From Cerrena zonata (lineage: Eukaryota; Basidiomycota; Agaricomycetes; Polyporales; Cerrenaceae), in the NCBI GenBank assembly GCA_038087015.1, contig JASBNA010000089.1, forward strand, positions 1 through 64,000: a DNA stretch of 64,000 bases. The letters run 5' to 3'. Below are positions 10,358-20,160 of the stretch, in pieces (position 1 is the stretch's first letter; every line of letters starts with the position of its first letter). The position numbers and the translations under genes are program-made. Below the pieces are notes generated by a model that saw nothing but the letters and a program-made list of their open reading frames with translations, searched no databases and was not told the origin of the DNA.

Positions 10358-11795
10358 TTATATTAATTGGACATAATTTGCAGGGAATATACCGGTAGTA
10401 CCGTTATTTCTACCAGTCCACCAATCATCGGAGGTTTCTGATTTTTTCAAAATGTCAATCACATCACCTTTATTAAATGGTAAATCTCCAGTTTGTTCAC
10501 CTTTAAAAGTATATAATGCTATTGCTTGATTACCACTAGCACCAGAGCTTGAACCTCCAAATGTTGGTTTAGAAGATGAAGGTCTTGACGGACTACCTGC
10601 CCCATTTGAGCTTATTCTAGTATTGGAAAATCTAGAATTTAAATTATCAACATCAGTATTTGTTCGTCTTCTCGAATTAGTGGAAGCCGAATTATCATAA
10701 ATATCATCTTCCCAAGCTGATCTTCGAGAATTGGTAGCCTTTCTTGTTGAGCTACCACCACTTGCACCACCATGTTTTCTATTATATCTGCTGTAATCAC
10801 CTCTTGAATAAGAATCATCATCAGAATAATCATCATCAGAGTAGCCATATTCATCACTATATCTTCTACTACCCATTGAATGGATACCAGCTGCACCACC
10901 CCTTCTTCTTTCACCTCTTCTTGATGAATATTCAGAGGTTGTATCGGAGAATTCTGATGGAGAAGGGATATCATCGTAATAATCATCATTATAAAATTCA
11001 TCGTCATCATAAGGTAATCTATTATTGAAAACCCTACTTTCCAAAACTCTCATTAAGGAATCACAAGCAGGTGGAATATCAACTCTACCAGCCAAAATAG
11101 TTCTTGCTTTACAATTAGGACCGTAAAACTTACGGTTTGCATCTCTTCTTTCCACAATTGCTGAACCTTCTAATGAAACACCTGCAAATAAACCTTTGGT
11201 TTTAGAATAGGCAAAAACGGCTGAAGCACTCTTCAAGGAAGCAGTACCTGCAGCTTCGGCATTTCTACCCAATGGCCCTGCAGCAACAGATATATTGGTA
11301 CCCAAGGTAATTGAACCCAATTGAGCAAAAGAATCAACTGCTGCTTTTGAATTCAAAATGAAAACAAAATCAGTGATTTCTGCACCAATTTGACCCCCTA
11401 CACCTGCTCCTGCAGTGACAATGGCAGATGGTGCAGACCAGCTTCCATCAGGCAACCTTGCTACTATAACACCAGAACCTGCTCTCCCCGAGAAAAGAAA
11501 TCCGGCTTTTAACACGGTAATGACTGCAAGTCCTTTGGCATTCTTCAAAATGTTTGGAGGAATGATCTGATCCGGGCCGGCAACCTGGTTCGGCTTTATA
11601 AACGACGAAAGAACTTTGGCAGCTTTCCTAAATTGAAGTTGGTTGTTAGTATCTTATCAAAAACTTCGTTTTCTCTTTTTTTTTTTTTTTTTTCACTTCG
11701 AAAACGGTGGGGTACTCCCGAACTCACGAGTTCTAACTCAATACATACTTTGATTCACTCTTCAAACTTCTTGGAATTGGATTATTAAGACCCAT
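10358..11795 (-). CDS. LSB3: Lsb3/Ysc84-like SYLF-SH3 actin-patch protein, two exons
   Basis: Exon 1 is 11749-11795 (MGLNNPIPRSLKSES plus two bases) and exon 2 is 10358-11627, joined in frame to give 438 residues. The intron (11628-11748) has GTATGT, TACTAAC and TTTAG signals. The N-terminal SYLF domain (about 1-220) carries the hallmark AKGLAVITVLKAGFLFSGRAGSG and GPLGRNAEAAG segments and binds lipid and actin. The middle is rich in Ser, Asp and Tyr. The C-terminal SH3 domain (about 380-438) has ALYTF, WWTGR and GIFPANYV. The family acts in actin patches and endocytosis, with Las17 as partner. LSB3 and YSC84 are paralogues in S. cerevisiae; this single gene probably represents both, so the symbol is a choice. 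The S. cerevisiae genes also have an intron near the start. Confidence 0.93.
11628..11748 (-). other. Spliceosomal intron of the LSB3/YSC84 gene
   Basis: The 121-bp intron starts GTATGT, has TACTAAC about 20 bases before the acceptor, and ends TTTAG. Splicing joins codon 16 (Lys) in phase 2 and restores the conserved SESKKAAKVLSSFIKPNQ N-terminus of the SYLF family. Confidence 0.93.
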
Positions 11796-12465
11796 ATCTG
11801 GAAACTAGTCGAGTTCTATAGTTGAATGAAAAAAAAAAGGGTAAAATCCTAGAGATCTGTAGTGGAACTTCAAATCGCAAATTAATGGCAAATTAAGGTT
11901 CGGGAACGGGACTTATTAATGAATTATACGAGAATTGATAAGCAATTGAGCAGCCTCAATCGTATACGCTGAATTGGGTATATGGGAATTGGATATACCG
12001 AAATCAATAAGGAGCTGAGTAATCAATAAGGGAAAGTAATAAAGAAAGGAATGGATTTAAACTCAGAGTACCGTGCCTCCCAAATTTCCCTGACTTCCTT
12101 TTTTTTCTTACTACTTTTTTCTCTTCTCTTCCGGAAAGCTGAGGAACGGGTCTTTCTTATTCGTATAACCAGCCCCGAAGACCTTATGATCTTGGACACT
12201 TGTTATTGTAAAACGACCAATAACGAGTCTAGAAAACTGGCTCGATATAAGGTAGGAAGAATAGAGAGTGGTCATACGCTTCTTTGTTGCAGATATACGA
12301 TTGGGGGGAACTTACTCATACCAAGCAAAGACTATGAGCTCTTTGATTATATTCACACTGCTTAAAAGCATGCTATTCATTAGTTTTCTCGATTAGTGTT
12401 ATCGACGGCCCAACGTGTGGTTAGGACTTGAAGAGTTTTAATGAAAAAAAAATGGAAAAAAGAAA
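11796..12465. other. Intergenic, LSB3 promoter side
   Basis: A 104-codon open frame at 12051-12365 has no recognisable family, an odd hydrophobic/basic composition and no support, so I do not call it a gene. Nothing else stands out. Confidence 0.45.
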
Positions 12466-12574
12466 GGGGCGAGCTGGGAATTGAACCCAGGGCCTCTCGC
12501 ATGCTTAGTGATGTTCCGTTCAGTGTACTGAACAGTCGCCCAAAGCGAGAATCATACCACTAGACCACACGCCC
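12466..12574 (-). tRNA. tRNA-Pro (anticodon UGG) with intron
   Basis: Exons at 12539-12574 and 12466-12501 fold as a cloverleaf: a GGGCGTG acceptor, a D arm with TAGTGGTA, an anticodon loop TTTGGGT (anticodon TGG) and a T arm with GGTTCAATTCC. The intron, 12502-12538 (37 nt), begins one base 3' of the anticodon as in all eukaryotic tRNA introns. It contains the self-complementary GTTCAGTGTACTGAAC (read on the plus strand). The mature length is 72 nt without CCA. It is very close to the intron-bearing tRNA-Pro(UGG) of other yeasts. Confidence 0.96.
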
Positions 12575-13434
12575 GATTTCATGTCAGTTTTGAAACCTGG
12601 TTTTTTTATGCTAGCGTTTATTACATATGTATTTTAACGCTAAGTTTTACGGCAAATTTTTTATTATTAGATATTTTGAACTCTACTTATATTTACCTAT
12701 TTCTTTTGAAGCCATTAGAGCCTTAATCAATTTTTTAAGTACGCTGCCTGAGGATATGTTTCATTTTTCCTGTTTTTTAGTTTTCTCGTTTTTTTACTTG
12801 ACTACGGAGAAGTCAACATATTCAAGGTTCATGGAAGGAAGACATTAATCGAAGTCGAAAAAAGACCAGATCAGAGGTTTTAGTTAATAAAAATAACTTG
12901 AATGGAGTAGATAAGTTCCAAGGATTTGGTCGAAGGTAATAGAATATCCATATATATCAGCTTCTTATACCGTCAACTGCCGCCTACTAGTATATTGTTC
13001 TTTTCTTAGGATTTGAATCTTTGTTTTTGGCAATTATTATCAATTTTTATAATTCGTATAGTTTTTACAATTTTGTTCAATTTTGTTCAATTTTTGGGTT
13101 TTTGCAACAATTTCTTAGAACTTAACCTATGCATTACTTGAAAATTGTTAAAAACATACATTTCTAGGATATTTCAACAACCACCAACAGCATTCTATAT
13201 CCTATTTATCCAATTTAAAGCTTACAAGAGTGTAGTTACTCTATAAACGATGGCGGTGTACGGATCATGTTTTTAGTCACACGATCGCAACCTCCAGATT
13301 TCGAGGTTATCTGTGCCTCATGAAACGATATAGAACAATAAATACTTTATCAGCTTCTTTTCTCGAAATATTTACTTGATTTCAGATAAAAGAGTCAATT
13401 GTTAGTTAATTGAAAGAACTAAAAGTAAGTGGAA
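12575..13434. other. Intergenic upstream of the EEP-family gene
   Basis: No gene is supported; a 73-codon frame at 12627-12848 is hydrophobic and unrecognised. The region holds a GGTGTACGG motif (13255-13263) about 170 bp before the downstream start, and AT-rich tracts. Confidence 0.5.
13255..13263 (-). promoter_or_regulatory. Rap1/telomere-like motif (CCGTACACC on minus strand)
   Basis: GGTGTACGG lies about 170 bp upstream of the EEP-family gene at 13435. It shares the CCGTACA core found in many intergenic regions of this window. Function is inferred. Confidence 0.4.
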
Positions 13435-14370
13435 ATGGGTTTCGAGTCTCTTGGAGGTGTAATTGCCAAAAAATTAGTTCATAAGGCTGAACAAAAATAT
13501 AAAGAACATCAAAATCATTCTGGTTCAGCGTCCACAGGAAATGTGAATGAAAACGCTTCAATTAAGGACGAGAATAAGAATTTACCCCCTTTACATATTC
13601 AAATCTATTCTCACAATATTAGACAAGATGCAAAAAATTTAATGGAAGGAGAACAACCCTGGGCAGTGAGAAGAGCAGGTGTTGAAGCAGCCATTAAATT
13701 TGTTGCATCCCAAAACGTTCCTACTTTGTTTGGCTTCCAAGAAGTTAAACAAAATCAGTTGAATGATATCTTACAATCTTTAGGACCAGATTGGTCTTAT
13801 TTTGGTGTTGGTAGAGATGACGGTAAAACTAGGGGTGAATATGCTCCTATTTTATACCAGAAATCAGAATGGGAATTGTTATCGGGTAAAACAATTTGGT
13901 TAGGTACCACACCTGATCGTCCAAGTAAAGGTTGGGATGCAGCTTATGAAAGAATTGTCACTGATGTTATAGTGAAACATAAGAAGCTGGGAAAGATTAT
14001 CAATTACTTAAATACCCACTATGACCATAGAGGTAAAAAGGCAAGAGAAAACTCGTCTAAACAAATTGTTGATATTATGAACAAGTCTCAAGGAACAAGT
14101 TTACTAAGTGGTGACTTTAACAGTGAAAAACATGAAGAAGCCTATCAAACATTATGCAAATCATTATACGATACTTCTTGCAATGCTAAGGAAAAGAGAG
14201 GTTTTGAACATACCGACACTGGTTTCAAAAAAGGACGGGAACAAAAGAGTATCGATTTCATTTGGGCCCCAGAAGGTGTTCCGATAATTAAGCACGAAGT
14301 ATTACCTTCGGAATATAATGGTTACTTAATGAGTGATCATCGTCCAGTGACTGCAATTTTTGAAGTTTGA
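13435..14370 (+). CDS. Endonuclease/exonuclease/phosphatase (EEP) family protein
   Basis: 311 residues from the ATG at 13435 (in-frame codons before it are not ATG). After a charged, low-complexity N-terminal 50 residues, the EEP fold shows its markers: YSHNIRQD, FGFQEVKQNQ with the metal-binding Glu, NTHYDHRG, LLSGDFNSEKHE and a C-terminal MSDHRPVTAIFEV that supplies the Asp-His pair. These motifs support a metal-dependent phosphodiesterase, but whether its substrate is nucleic acid, lipid phosphate or sphingolipid cannot be told. No signal peptide or membrane segment is seen. It resembles uncharacterised EEP proteins known from filamentous fungi and CTG-clade yeasts more than Ccr4, Apn1 or Isc1. 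Confidence 0.8.
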   Translation: MGFESLGGVIAKKLVHKAEQKYKEHQNHSGSASTGNVNENASIKDENKNLPPLHIQIYSHNIRQDAKNLMEGEQPWAVRRAGVEAAIKFVASQNVPTLFGFQEVKQNQLNDILQSLGPDWSYFGVGRDDGKTRGEYAPILYQKSEWELLSGKTIWLGTTPDRPSKGWDAAYERIVTDVIVKHKKLGKIINYLNTHYDHRGKKARENSSKQIVDIMNKSQGTSLLSGDFNSEKHEEAYQTLCKSLYDTSCNAKEKRGFEHTDTGFKKGREQKSIDFIWAPEGVPIIKHEVLPSEYNGYLMSDHRPVTAIFEV

Positions 14371-14491
14371 AGACTAAATTAATTTTACAATTTTTTTTCT
14401 TTTTAATTTCATTAACTTATTTTAAGAGAAATCGAACTTTATATAAATACATGTAGTTATAAAAAATAGATTATAGAATCGTATTTTGAAT

Positions 14492-17344
14492 TTATTCATC
14501 ATCTTCTAAATCTTCACCTGATAATATGAATGGCTCAGGCATTGGTGCTTCGGTGATATTTAATTGTCTAACGGTTTTGATAACTTCAACTTTTTCATCT
14601 GGTCTAGTATCTTCTAAAACAATAATACCACCACTGCCTCTAAATCTTCTTACTGGAACAAATCTATCATTGATAAAAGACACATAATTTGATTGTGCGG
14701 GTAAGATTCTCGATAAGTTATTTATTTTATAAGGGGTTTTACTGTAACGAACTTGATTCGATTGATCAAGGTTTTTATCTTCATCTTTAACTTCTTTCTC
14801 TTTATTATTATCTTCCTGTTTGGTAGGTTGTTCGGAAGCCTCTTTTTCAACTTCCATTTTATCACTACCATCTTCTTCTTGTTTCTTGGCTTGTGATTTC
14901 TTAGCTCTTGCTTTGGCCTTAGCAGTTGTAGATAAAACAGCAGTAGCAATTTTATCTGGTTGCTTTTCTTTGGATTCTTCAACTTTAGGTGGATATTGGA
15001 ATAATTCAGGTTTGGTATGAACATTAATTTCAAATTGTGGGGCTTTCAAATCTTCTTTAACACCAATGAGGACAGTAGGAGTAAATGATAATGATAAGAA
15101 ATGTGCCAATGGGAACCAGTACCATGATTGAGCAAATAAAGTTAAACCAACTATAGCTTTAACATTCAAAGTGTTAGTTTGTGCATTTTCAACATTAATG
15201 GTGACATTACGACCACCTGCATCGATAATACCTTGAGCCAAAGTAGCACCAAATTTAGCCAATGCATCTTCATGTTTATTTTTAACGGTGTCGGCGTATA
15301 ATTTGTTGAATGATTTAACTTTAGGATTAAGTTTTTCAGTTTGTTGTATTAAAATCATAGCACTGGCTTGTAAAGCACCTTGTCTTACAAAGTCAACAGG
15401 ATCCTTAGTTAAAGGTTCTAAAACTTCAATGGCGGCAGGTAAGGCTCTACCAGCACATGCAATACCTAAAGCCATGGCGGTACCGTAACGAACATGAGGG
15501 TTATGTGATTCTGCTAATAATTCAACAATTTGAGGGGCTGCAGTATAGTCACGGATTAAAACAAGACCCAAACCCATCACGGATGCTCTTCTAACATCAT
15601 CAGAAGGATCAGACACAGCAAAGTGTAGTAATTTTTTAATGGCGCCATTATTACCAGTACCAGCGTAAGACAAAGCAACAGTGAATACACCACCGTATCT
15701 TAAGATGGAATTTTCTTGAGTTAATAATTGATCAATGACAGATTCCGAAGACTCTTCTCCTCCATAACATAATAATGCAATACCAATTGCTAAACCACGA
15801 ATAATGGTTTCATGTTGAGTTTCTTGAGCATAAGTTAACATATCATTAATAGCACTTTCATTACCAGAACCCAACATCACCAAACCCATAGCTAAACCAG
15901 CAGCTTGACCAGAAATTGCTGAATCAGAATATAAAACAACTTTCAAAGCTTCATAAAGACTTTCTGAATTAGAAGCCATACCAGCAACACCCGCACCAAG
16001 ACAAGCACCATGTAACATAACATCAGTATCAGTAGAACCGGCAGAATTACCATGTTCATCAATGAATTGTTTCAAATAATCAATAATTTCTCTTCCGTGA
16101 CCAGTGAAAATTAAACCAAGAGCGAAAAGAGAACCACCATTAGTGTGAGGAGCACCAGAAGAGCCTGGTAAATAAGGTTTTAAGATATTACGACCTTGAG
16201 ATAAATTACCTTTATGAATAACCCCTAAAGCTGCAGTGGCAGAAAATTTGGACCAATTGGTTGCTTTACCTAACCATTCCAAGTTTTTACGGAAGAAAGA
16301 ATCATCAGTAGTACCAACATGCATGAATGCATTTGAAAAAGTAACAGCAGAATGGAAAATTGAGCTTCTGCCTTCTAACAAGTTTTTCGATTTGTTTAAA
16401 ATGGAGATATCGGTATTATTATTCTTGTATAAGAAAGTGATATCTAAATCACAAGTTGGAACACCACTTAAGATGTATAATAATCTGGATTGAACTGGAT
16501 CCTGTGGTTTAAAAGATTCGTCGTCTTTCAATTCATTAATAACTTTATCTAATAATTCTTGATTAGCAGTACTAACCAAGTCAAAAGCTCCTTGATAAGC
16601 AATTAATTTTTTATCTTTTTCAATTAATTGTTTGAATAATTGAATAGCAATTTTAGAATCATTTAATTGAACGATAATTTTGAAAATAGTGAAAAAATCT
16701 TGATTTTTTTGTAAAGATAATAATAAATCAATTAAGGAATTCAAAACTTGAGTTCTGAAGGCGGTATTTTCAATAACTGTATTTGAACAAATCAAGACGT
16801 AATTTATTAAATTTAAAGCATTTTCTTCATCGGTTGAGATTTGATTTTTCAAAATTGATTCAACTATATCTAATCTGAAACTTTCTAAAGATATACCTAA
16901 TGCCAATTTAAATTCATTTGCTTTAATACATTTATCCAACATTCTTTCAAAGATACCAGTTAATCTTGGATCAATTTCTACTGATTCACCATTAAATTTT
17001 TTAGTAGATAATGAATTATAAAGATTAATACATTGAGAAACAATAGTTTCTATATATTGAGATTGTTCTTCAATATTGAATTCATTACCAGCGAAAAGGG
17101 AATATTTGACTGAAGCTTCAAAATCTCCCAAGTTGTAATAAACTTTTGATATGACTAATGCTGCCAATGATCTTTTTTCAAATGATTCATCTTCATATAA
17201 ATCTTCCAAGTCAGTGATGTTATTGGCAATTTCAACCCATAATTGATCAACGACTTCATTAAGGGATGTTAAAGCATATTGCTTCAAGCTAGAATCTTGT
17301 TCACTTAGTAAAGCCAAGTATGGAGCTGCTGAAACCAATGCCAT
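14492..17344 (-). CDS. RPN2: 26S proteasome regulatory subunit Rpn2
   Basis: 950 residues, close to the family length. The N-terminal alpha-helical part starts MALVSAAPYLALLSEQDSSLKQYALTSLN-type, as in Rpn2. The toroid of about ten proteasome/cyclosome repeats spans roughly residues 370-720 (for example GLALGLVMLG-, RYGTAMALGIACAG-type units). A charged Lys/Glu insert lies at 770-860, followed by the conserved ending PEPFILSGEDLEDDE-like. Rpn2 scaffolds the base of the 19S particle and binds Rpn13. SER33 lies upstream on the same strand, the same arrangement as in S. cerevisiae. The promoter carries a PACE-like GGTGGCAA (Rpn4 target type) and an ACACCCGTACACA motif. Confidence 0.97.
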   Translation of the reverse strand: MALVSAAPYLALLSEQDSSLKQYALTSLNEVVDQLWVEIANNITDLEDLYEDESFEKRSLAALVISKVYYNLGDFEASVKYSLFAGNEFNIEEQSQYIETIVSQCINLYNSLSTKKFNGESVEIDPRLTGIFERMLDKCIKANEFKLALGISLESFRLDIVESILKNQISTDEENALNLINYVLICSNTVIENTAFRTQVLNSLIDLLLSLQKNQDFFTIFKIIVQLNDSKIAIQLFKQLIEKDKKLIAYQGAFDLVSTANQELLDKVINELKDDESFKPQDPVQSRLLYILSGVPTCDLDITFLYKNNNTDISILNKSKNLLEGRSSIFHSAVTFSNAFMHVGTTDDSFFRKNLEWLGKATNWSKFSATAALGVIHKGNLSQGRNILKPYLPGSSGAPHTNGGSLFALGLIFTGHGREIIDYLKQFIDEHGNSAGSTDTDVMLHGACLGAGVAGMASNSESLYEALKVVLYSDSAISGQAAGLAMGLVMLGSGNESAINDMLTYAQETQHETIIRGLAIGIALLCYGGEESSESVIDQLLTQENSILRYGGVFTVALSYAGTGNNGAIKKLLHFAVSDPSDDVRRASVMGLGLVLIRDYTAAPQIVELLAESHNPHVRYGTAMALGIACAGRALPAAIEVLEPLTKDPVDFVRQGALQASAMILIQQTEKLNPKVKSFNKLYADTVKNKHEDALAKFGATLAQGIIDAGGRNVTINVENAQTNTLNVKAIVGLTLFAQSWYWFPLAHFLSLSFTPTVLIGVKEDLKAPQFEINVHTKPELFQYPPKVEESKEKQPDKIATAVLSTTAKAKARAKKSQAKKQEEDGSDKMEVEKEASEQPTKQEDNNKEKEVKDEDKNLDQSNQVRYSKTPYKINNLSRILPAQSNYVSFINDRFVPVRRFRGSGGIIVLEDTRPDEKVEVIKTVRQLNITEAPMPEPFILSGEDLEDDE

Positions 17345-17470
17345 GTTTTTGTTATCTCTGTTCTTCTTTTCAAGACGTTATTGCACTTAGAATACAGCCG
17401 ATATAAAATCAATTGAACTATTGTTTGAAGGGTGATTTAGATGTAGTTGATAACCTATCATTTGATTTCC

Positions 17471-17479
17471 ATTGCCACC
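17471..17479 (-). promoter_or_regulatory. PACE-like element (GGTGGCAAT) upstream of RPN2
   Basis: Read on the RPN2 strand it is GGTGGCAAT, eight of nine bases of the Rpn4 element GGTGGCAAA, about 130 bp before the ATG. CDC48 in this window carries a similar element. Confidence 0.5.
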
Positions 17480-17533
17480 AAAACTTCGAGTTCACTCAGT
17501 CTTTTTCTCTCTCTTTTTTGGTCAAGACACTAC

Positions 17534-17546
17534 ACACCCGTACACA
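17534..17546 (+). promoter_or_regulatory. Rap1-like site ACACCCGTACACA upstream of RPN2
   Basis: The 13-mer matches the yeast Rap1 consensus (ACACCCRYACAYM) and lies about 190 bp before the RPN2 ATG. The identical 13-mer recurs at 27644-27656. Confidence 0.5.
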
Positions 17547-17621
17547 CCATATCAGACATCCAGATATATACAAAGATTTATATAAAGAATTTTTATTAAA
17601 ACTATTTAACTATCAAGGAGA

Positions 17622-19021
17622 TTAATATAATAAACGGGTTGCGATTTTGTAAGGGGTTTGTTCTAATTGTTCGTATAAGGATTTGATATCAGCAAGATCG
17701 ACTTGAGAGATATCGGCCATTAAGTAGGCAACATCACCTCTTGAATCGGTGAATTGTTTTTCAATATTGTGATTTGATAAGATATTGTTAACGGTTTTCA
17801 AGACCCCAGGGACATTTTGATGGATATATAAGACTCTAACAGAGTTTTCTTGGTCTAAATCTAAATCTCTTAAAGAGACTTCTGGGAAATTAACTGCACC
17901 AATTGAACTACCTTCATTAATATATTTAGTTAAAGAAGAAGCAACTTCAACACCAATTGAAGATTGAGCTTCTTCAGTGGAACCACCAATATGAGGAGTT
18001 AAGATGACATTTCTTAAGGAAGTTAATTCTTCAGCCCAAGAATTTAAATCATTATTAAATAAATTTTCACCATTTTTAGCTGGTTCATTTGGATAAACAT
18101 CTAAAGCAGCACCGGCAATTTTACCTGATTTCATTGCTTGAACCAAAGCGGCAATATCAACAACAGTACCTCTTGAAGCGTTGATAACATAAGCACCATC
18201 TTTCATTGCAGCAAATTGAGGAGCACTTAATAAATTAGCAGTTTCACTAGTGGCAGGAACATGTAAAGTAACAAAATCAGATTTTGATAATAATTCATCT
18301 AAAGTATCAACTTGTTTTGAATTACCCAAGGCCATAATCATGACAACATCATAATAGATGACATTCATACCCATGGCTTCAGCCAAAACTGATAATTGAG
18401 AACCAATATGACCATAACCAACAATACCTAAAGTTTTACCTCTAATTTCCCAACATTTTGAACTAACTTTATTCCAAGTACCAGTGTGTAATTCAATAGA
18501 ACGATCACCCAATTGTCTGGCTAAAGTGATGATTTCAGCAATGACCAATTCAGCAACGGATCTTGAATTTGAAAATGGAGAATTGAAAACTGAAATTCCT
18601 GATTTAGCAGCATATTCTAAATCAACTTGATTAGTACCAATACAAAAACATCCAATAACAACTAAATTTTTGGCGTGTTGTAATATTTTTTCAGTTAACT
18701 TAGTTTTTGATCTAATACCAATTGCATGAACATCTTAATTTTTTCAATCAATTCATCTTCTGGTAATGAGGATTTATAAAATTCAACTTGATATCCTTGA
18801 TTTTTGAAAATATTAATTGCAGTTAAATTAACGTTTTCTAATAATAAAATCTTAATATCTCCAGTTGAAAATGGTTTTAAAGCTTTACTAGTTTTTTGTT
18901 GACTACCTCCTGGGAAATATTGTGATAAATATGATTGAGTTGGAGAAGTCGAAACTGCGTTAGGAGAACCAGAAATATTCATGGCTTTTTGGAAAGTATT
19001 GGAAATTTGTTCAGCTGACAT
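17622..19021 (-). CDS. SER33: D-3-phosphoglycerate dehydrogenase, one frame break
   Basis: It catalyses the first step of serine synthesis (3-phosphoglycerate to 3-phosphohydroxypyruvate, NAD-dependent). The N-terminus (MSAEQISNTFQKAMNISGSP, ATG at 19021) and the regions GKTLGIVGYGHIGSQLS, NASRGTVVDIAAL, PHIGGSTEEAQ and the C-terminal ACT domain (VRVLYIHQNVPGVLKTVN) are all present. The frame breaks at about 18734, where a G is missing between KIK and DVHAIGIRSKTKL. Adding one base gives 466 residues, a normal length. A sequence error is likely. SER33 is the neighbour of RPN2 in S. cerevisiae too. Two exact Gcn4 sites lie upstream. Confidence 0.95.
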
Positions 19022-19132
19022 GGTTAAATTGATGTTATCTGAATTCAGTAAAAGAATTTGCAAAAGAACAGCAAGAAGAAGACTATTTAACTTGGAAAAT
19101 TAACTTGAAAAATTAATCCGGTCAAAAGCTTC

Positions 19133-19139
19133 TGACTCA
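19133..19139 (+). promoter_or_regulatory. Gcn4 site TGACTCA upstream of SER33
   Basis: An exact seven-base match, 112 bp before the SER33 ATG. A second exact site (TGAGTCA) is at 19288-19294. This suggests serine synthesis is under general amino-acid control. Confidence 0.6.
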
Positions 19140-19287
19140 AGCAGTAGTTAAGTGAAAATTCGCACCGTAATAAATTTATTGAAGTATTAGCAGTTAAATC
19201 TGTATGGGAGGATCACGTGCCCATTGCTAATATTCCGACCAAATCATGGGGAGATTAGTAGCAGTTAAGGAAAAATTTTCACTTGGG

Positions 19288-19294
19288 TGAGTCA
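19288..19294 (+). promoter_or_regulatory. Second Gcn4 site TGAGTCA upstream of SER33
   Basis: An exact match to the Gcn4 palindrome, about 270 bp before SER33, at the edge of the GC-rich island. Confidence 0.5.
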
Positions 19295-19570
19295 TTCTGA
19301 TGGGATTCTAAGGGCTCCTAAGGGCTCTTATTGGCTGGTATGGGCTCCCCTGGGCACCCATGGTGAAGAAGGCTGTTTAACGGATGATCTCCAAGAGATC
19401 TGGGGTAATCCACACGGATAGTGGAGCCATTCGTACCTCATCAAGAGTATCGACGGGGGAAACGGGCTGACTCGGTTTTGGCGAGTGACTCGTCCCGAGG
19501 CGATGGGGTCGGAGTCAAGAACCCAACCGCAGCCCTCCGTACACCAGGAAACGGTAAGTGACACGACTTC
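19290..19570. other. GC-rich, foldable island; possible structured RNA
   Basis: This roughly 280-bp stretch is clearly richer in G and C than the surrounding AT-rich spacer and contains several close inverted repeats: GATCTC/GAGATC, ACTCG/CGAGT and GACTC/GAGTC with neighbouring CCC/GGGG. Read on the minus strand it ends near a T5 run at about 19271-19275, which could be a Pol III terminator. An open frame at 19328-19594 on the minus strand has no recognisable protein. I cannot match it to SRP, RNase P, MRP, spliceosomal or telomerase RNA by eye, so only a structured non-coding element is suggested. Confidence 0.35.
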
Positions 19571-19593
19571 ATGAGCAAACCTCCGTACATTCA
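19571..19593 (+). repeat. 23-bp dispersed element, copy 1
   Basis: It matches 53937-53959 at 22 of 23 positions and contains CCTCCGTACATTCA. No mobile-element features flank it. Confidence 0.5.
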
Positions 19594-19599
19594 CATCTT

Positions 19600-19880
19600 C
19601 TATTACTTTACTACCTTATTACTTTTACCTTATTACTTTTACCTTATTACTTTTACCTTATTACTTATTACTTTTACCTTATTACTTATTACTTTTACTT
19701 ATTACTTTTACTTATTACTTTTACTTATTACTTTTACTTATTACTTTTTCTTATTACTTTTTCTTATTACATTTACTTATTACATTTACCTTATTACTTT
19801 ATTACTTTTACTTATTACATTTACTTATTACATTTACTTATTACTTTTACTTATTACTTTTACTTATTACTTTTTCTTAT
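19600..19880 (+). repeat. TTATTACTTTTAC(C) simple-sequence tract
   Basis: Degenerate tandem copies of TTATTACTTTT/TTACTTATTAC, pyrimidine-rich on the plus strand, run for about 280 bp. They give spurious Tyr/Leu/Phe-rich open frames. Confidence 0.9.
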
Positions 19881-20061
19881 TTCCAGCTAACTTCTGTCGG
19901 ACAAACTATTACTTGACTTGGCATGTACTCTGCCGGCCTGTAACTCAAGATTTGATCGGTGCAAACAATCGTACGTTTGACCGTTTTGCAGTAATTGGGC
20001 ACATTGTCTTCGCTTAGTTCGTTTTATCCTAATTCTGCTCTGCAATTGCCATATTATAATA

Positions 20062-20160
20062 CTGCTCTGTATGCTCTGTATGCTGTATGCTCTGTATGCT
20101 CTGTATGCTCTGTATGCTCTGTATGCTCTGTATGCTCTGTATGCTCTGTATGCTCTGTAC
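20062..20160 (+). repeat. 9-bp tandem repeat TATGCTCTG
   Basis: About ten copies of the 9-mer are nearly perfect, with one shortened unit near the 5' end. As the unit is a multiple of three it reads through as a Cys-Met/Leu or Val-Cys-Ser repeat, but no real protein is attached. Confidence 0.92.

Noticed and set aside
12051..12365. 104-codon ORF upstream of tRNA-Pro
   Set aside because: It has an ATG but an odd hydrophobic/basic composition, no recognisable family and no neighbouring support; likely chance in AT-rich spacer.
19328..19594. 88-codon minus-strand ORF over the GC-rich island
   Set aside because: GC-rich DNA has few stops; the peptide matches nothing known, so a structured or regulatory element fits better.
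19530..19595. Telomerase RNA template
   Set aside because: Two CCTCCGTACA copies lie 46 bp apart, too far for the usual one-and-a-half-repeat template, and no other telomerase RNA feature could be seen.
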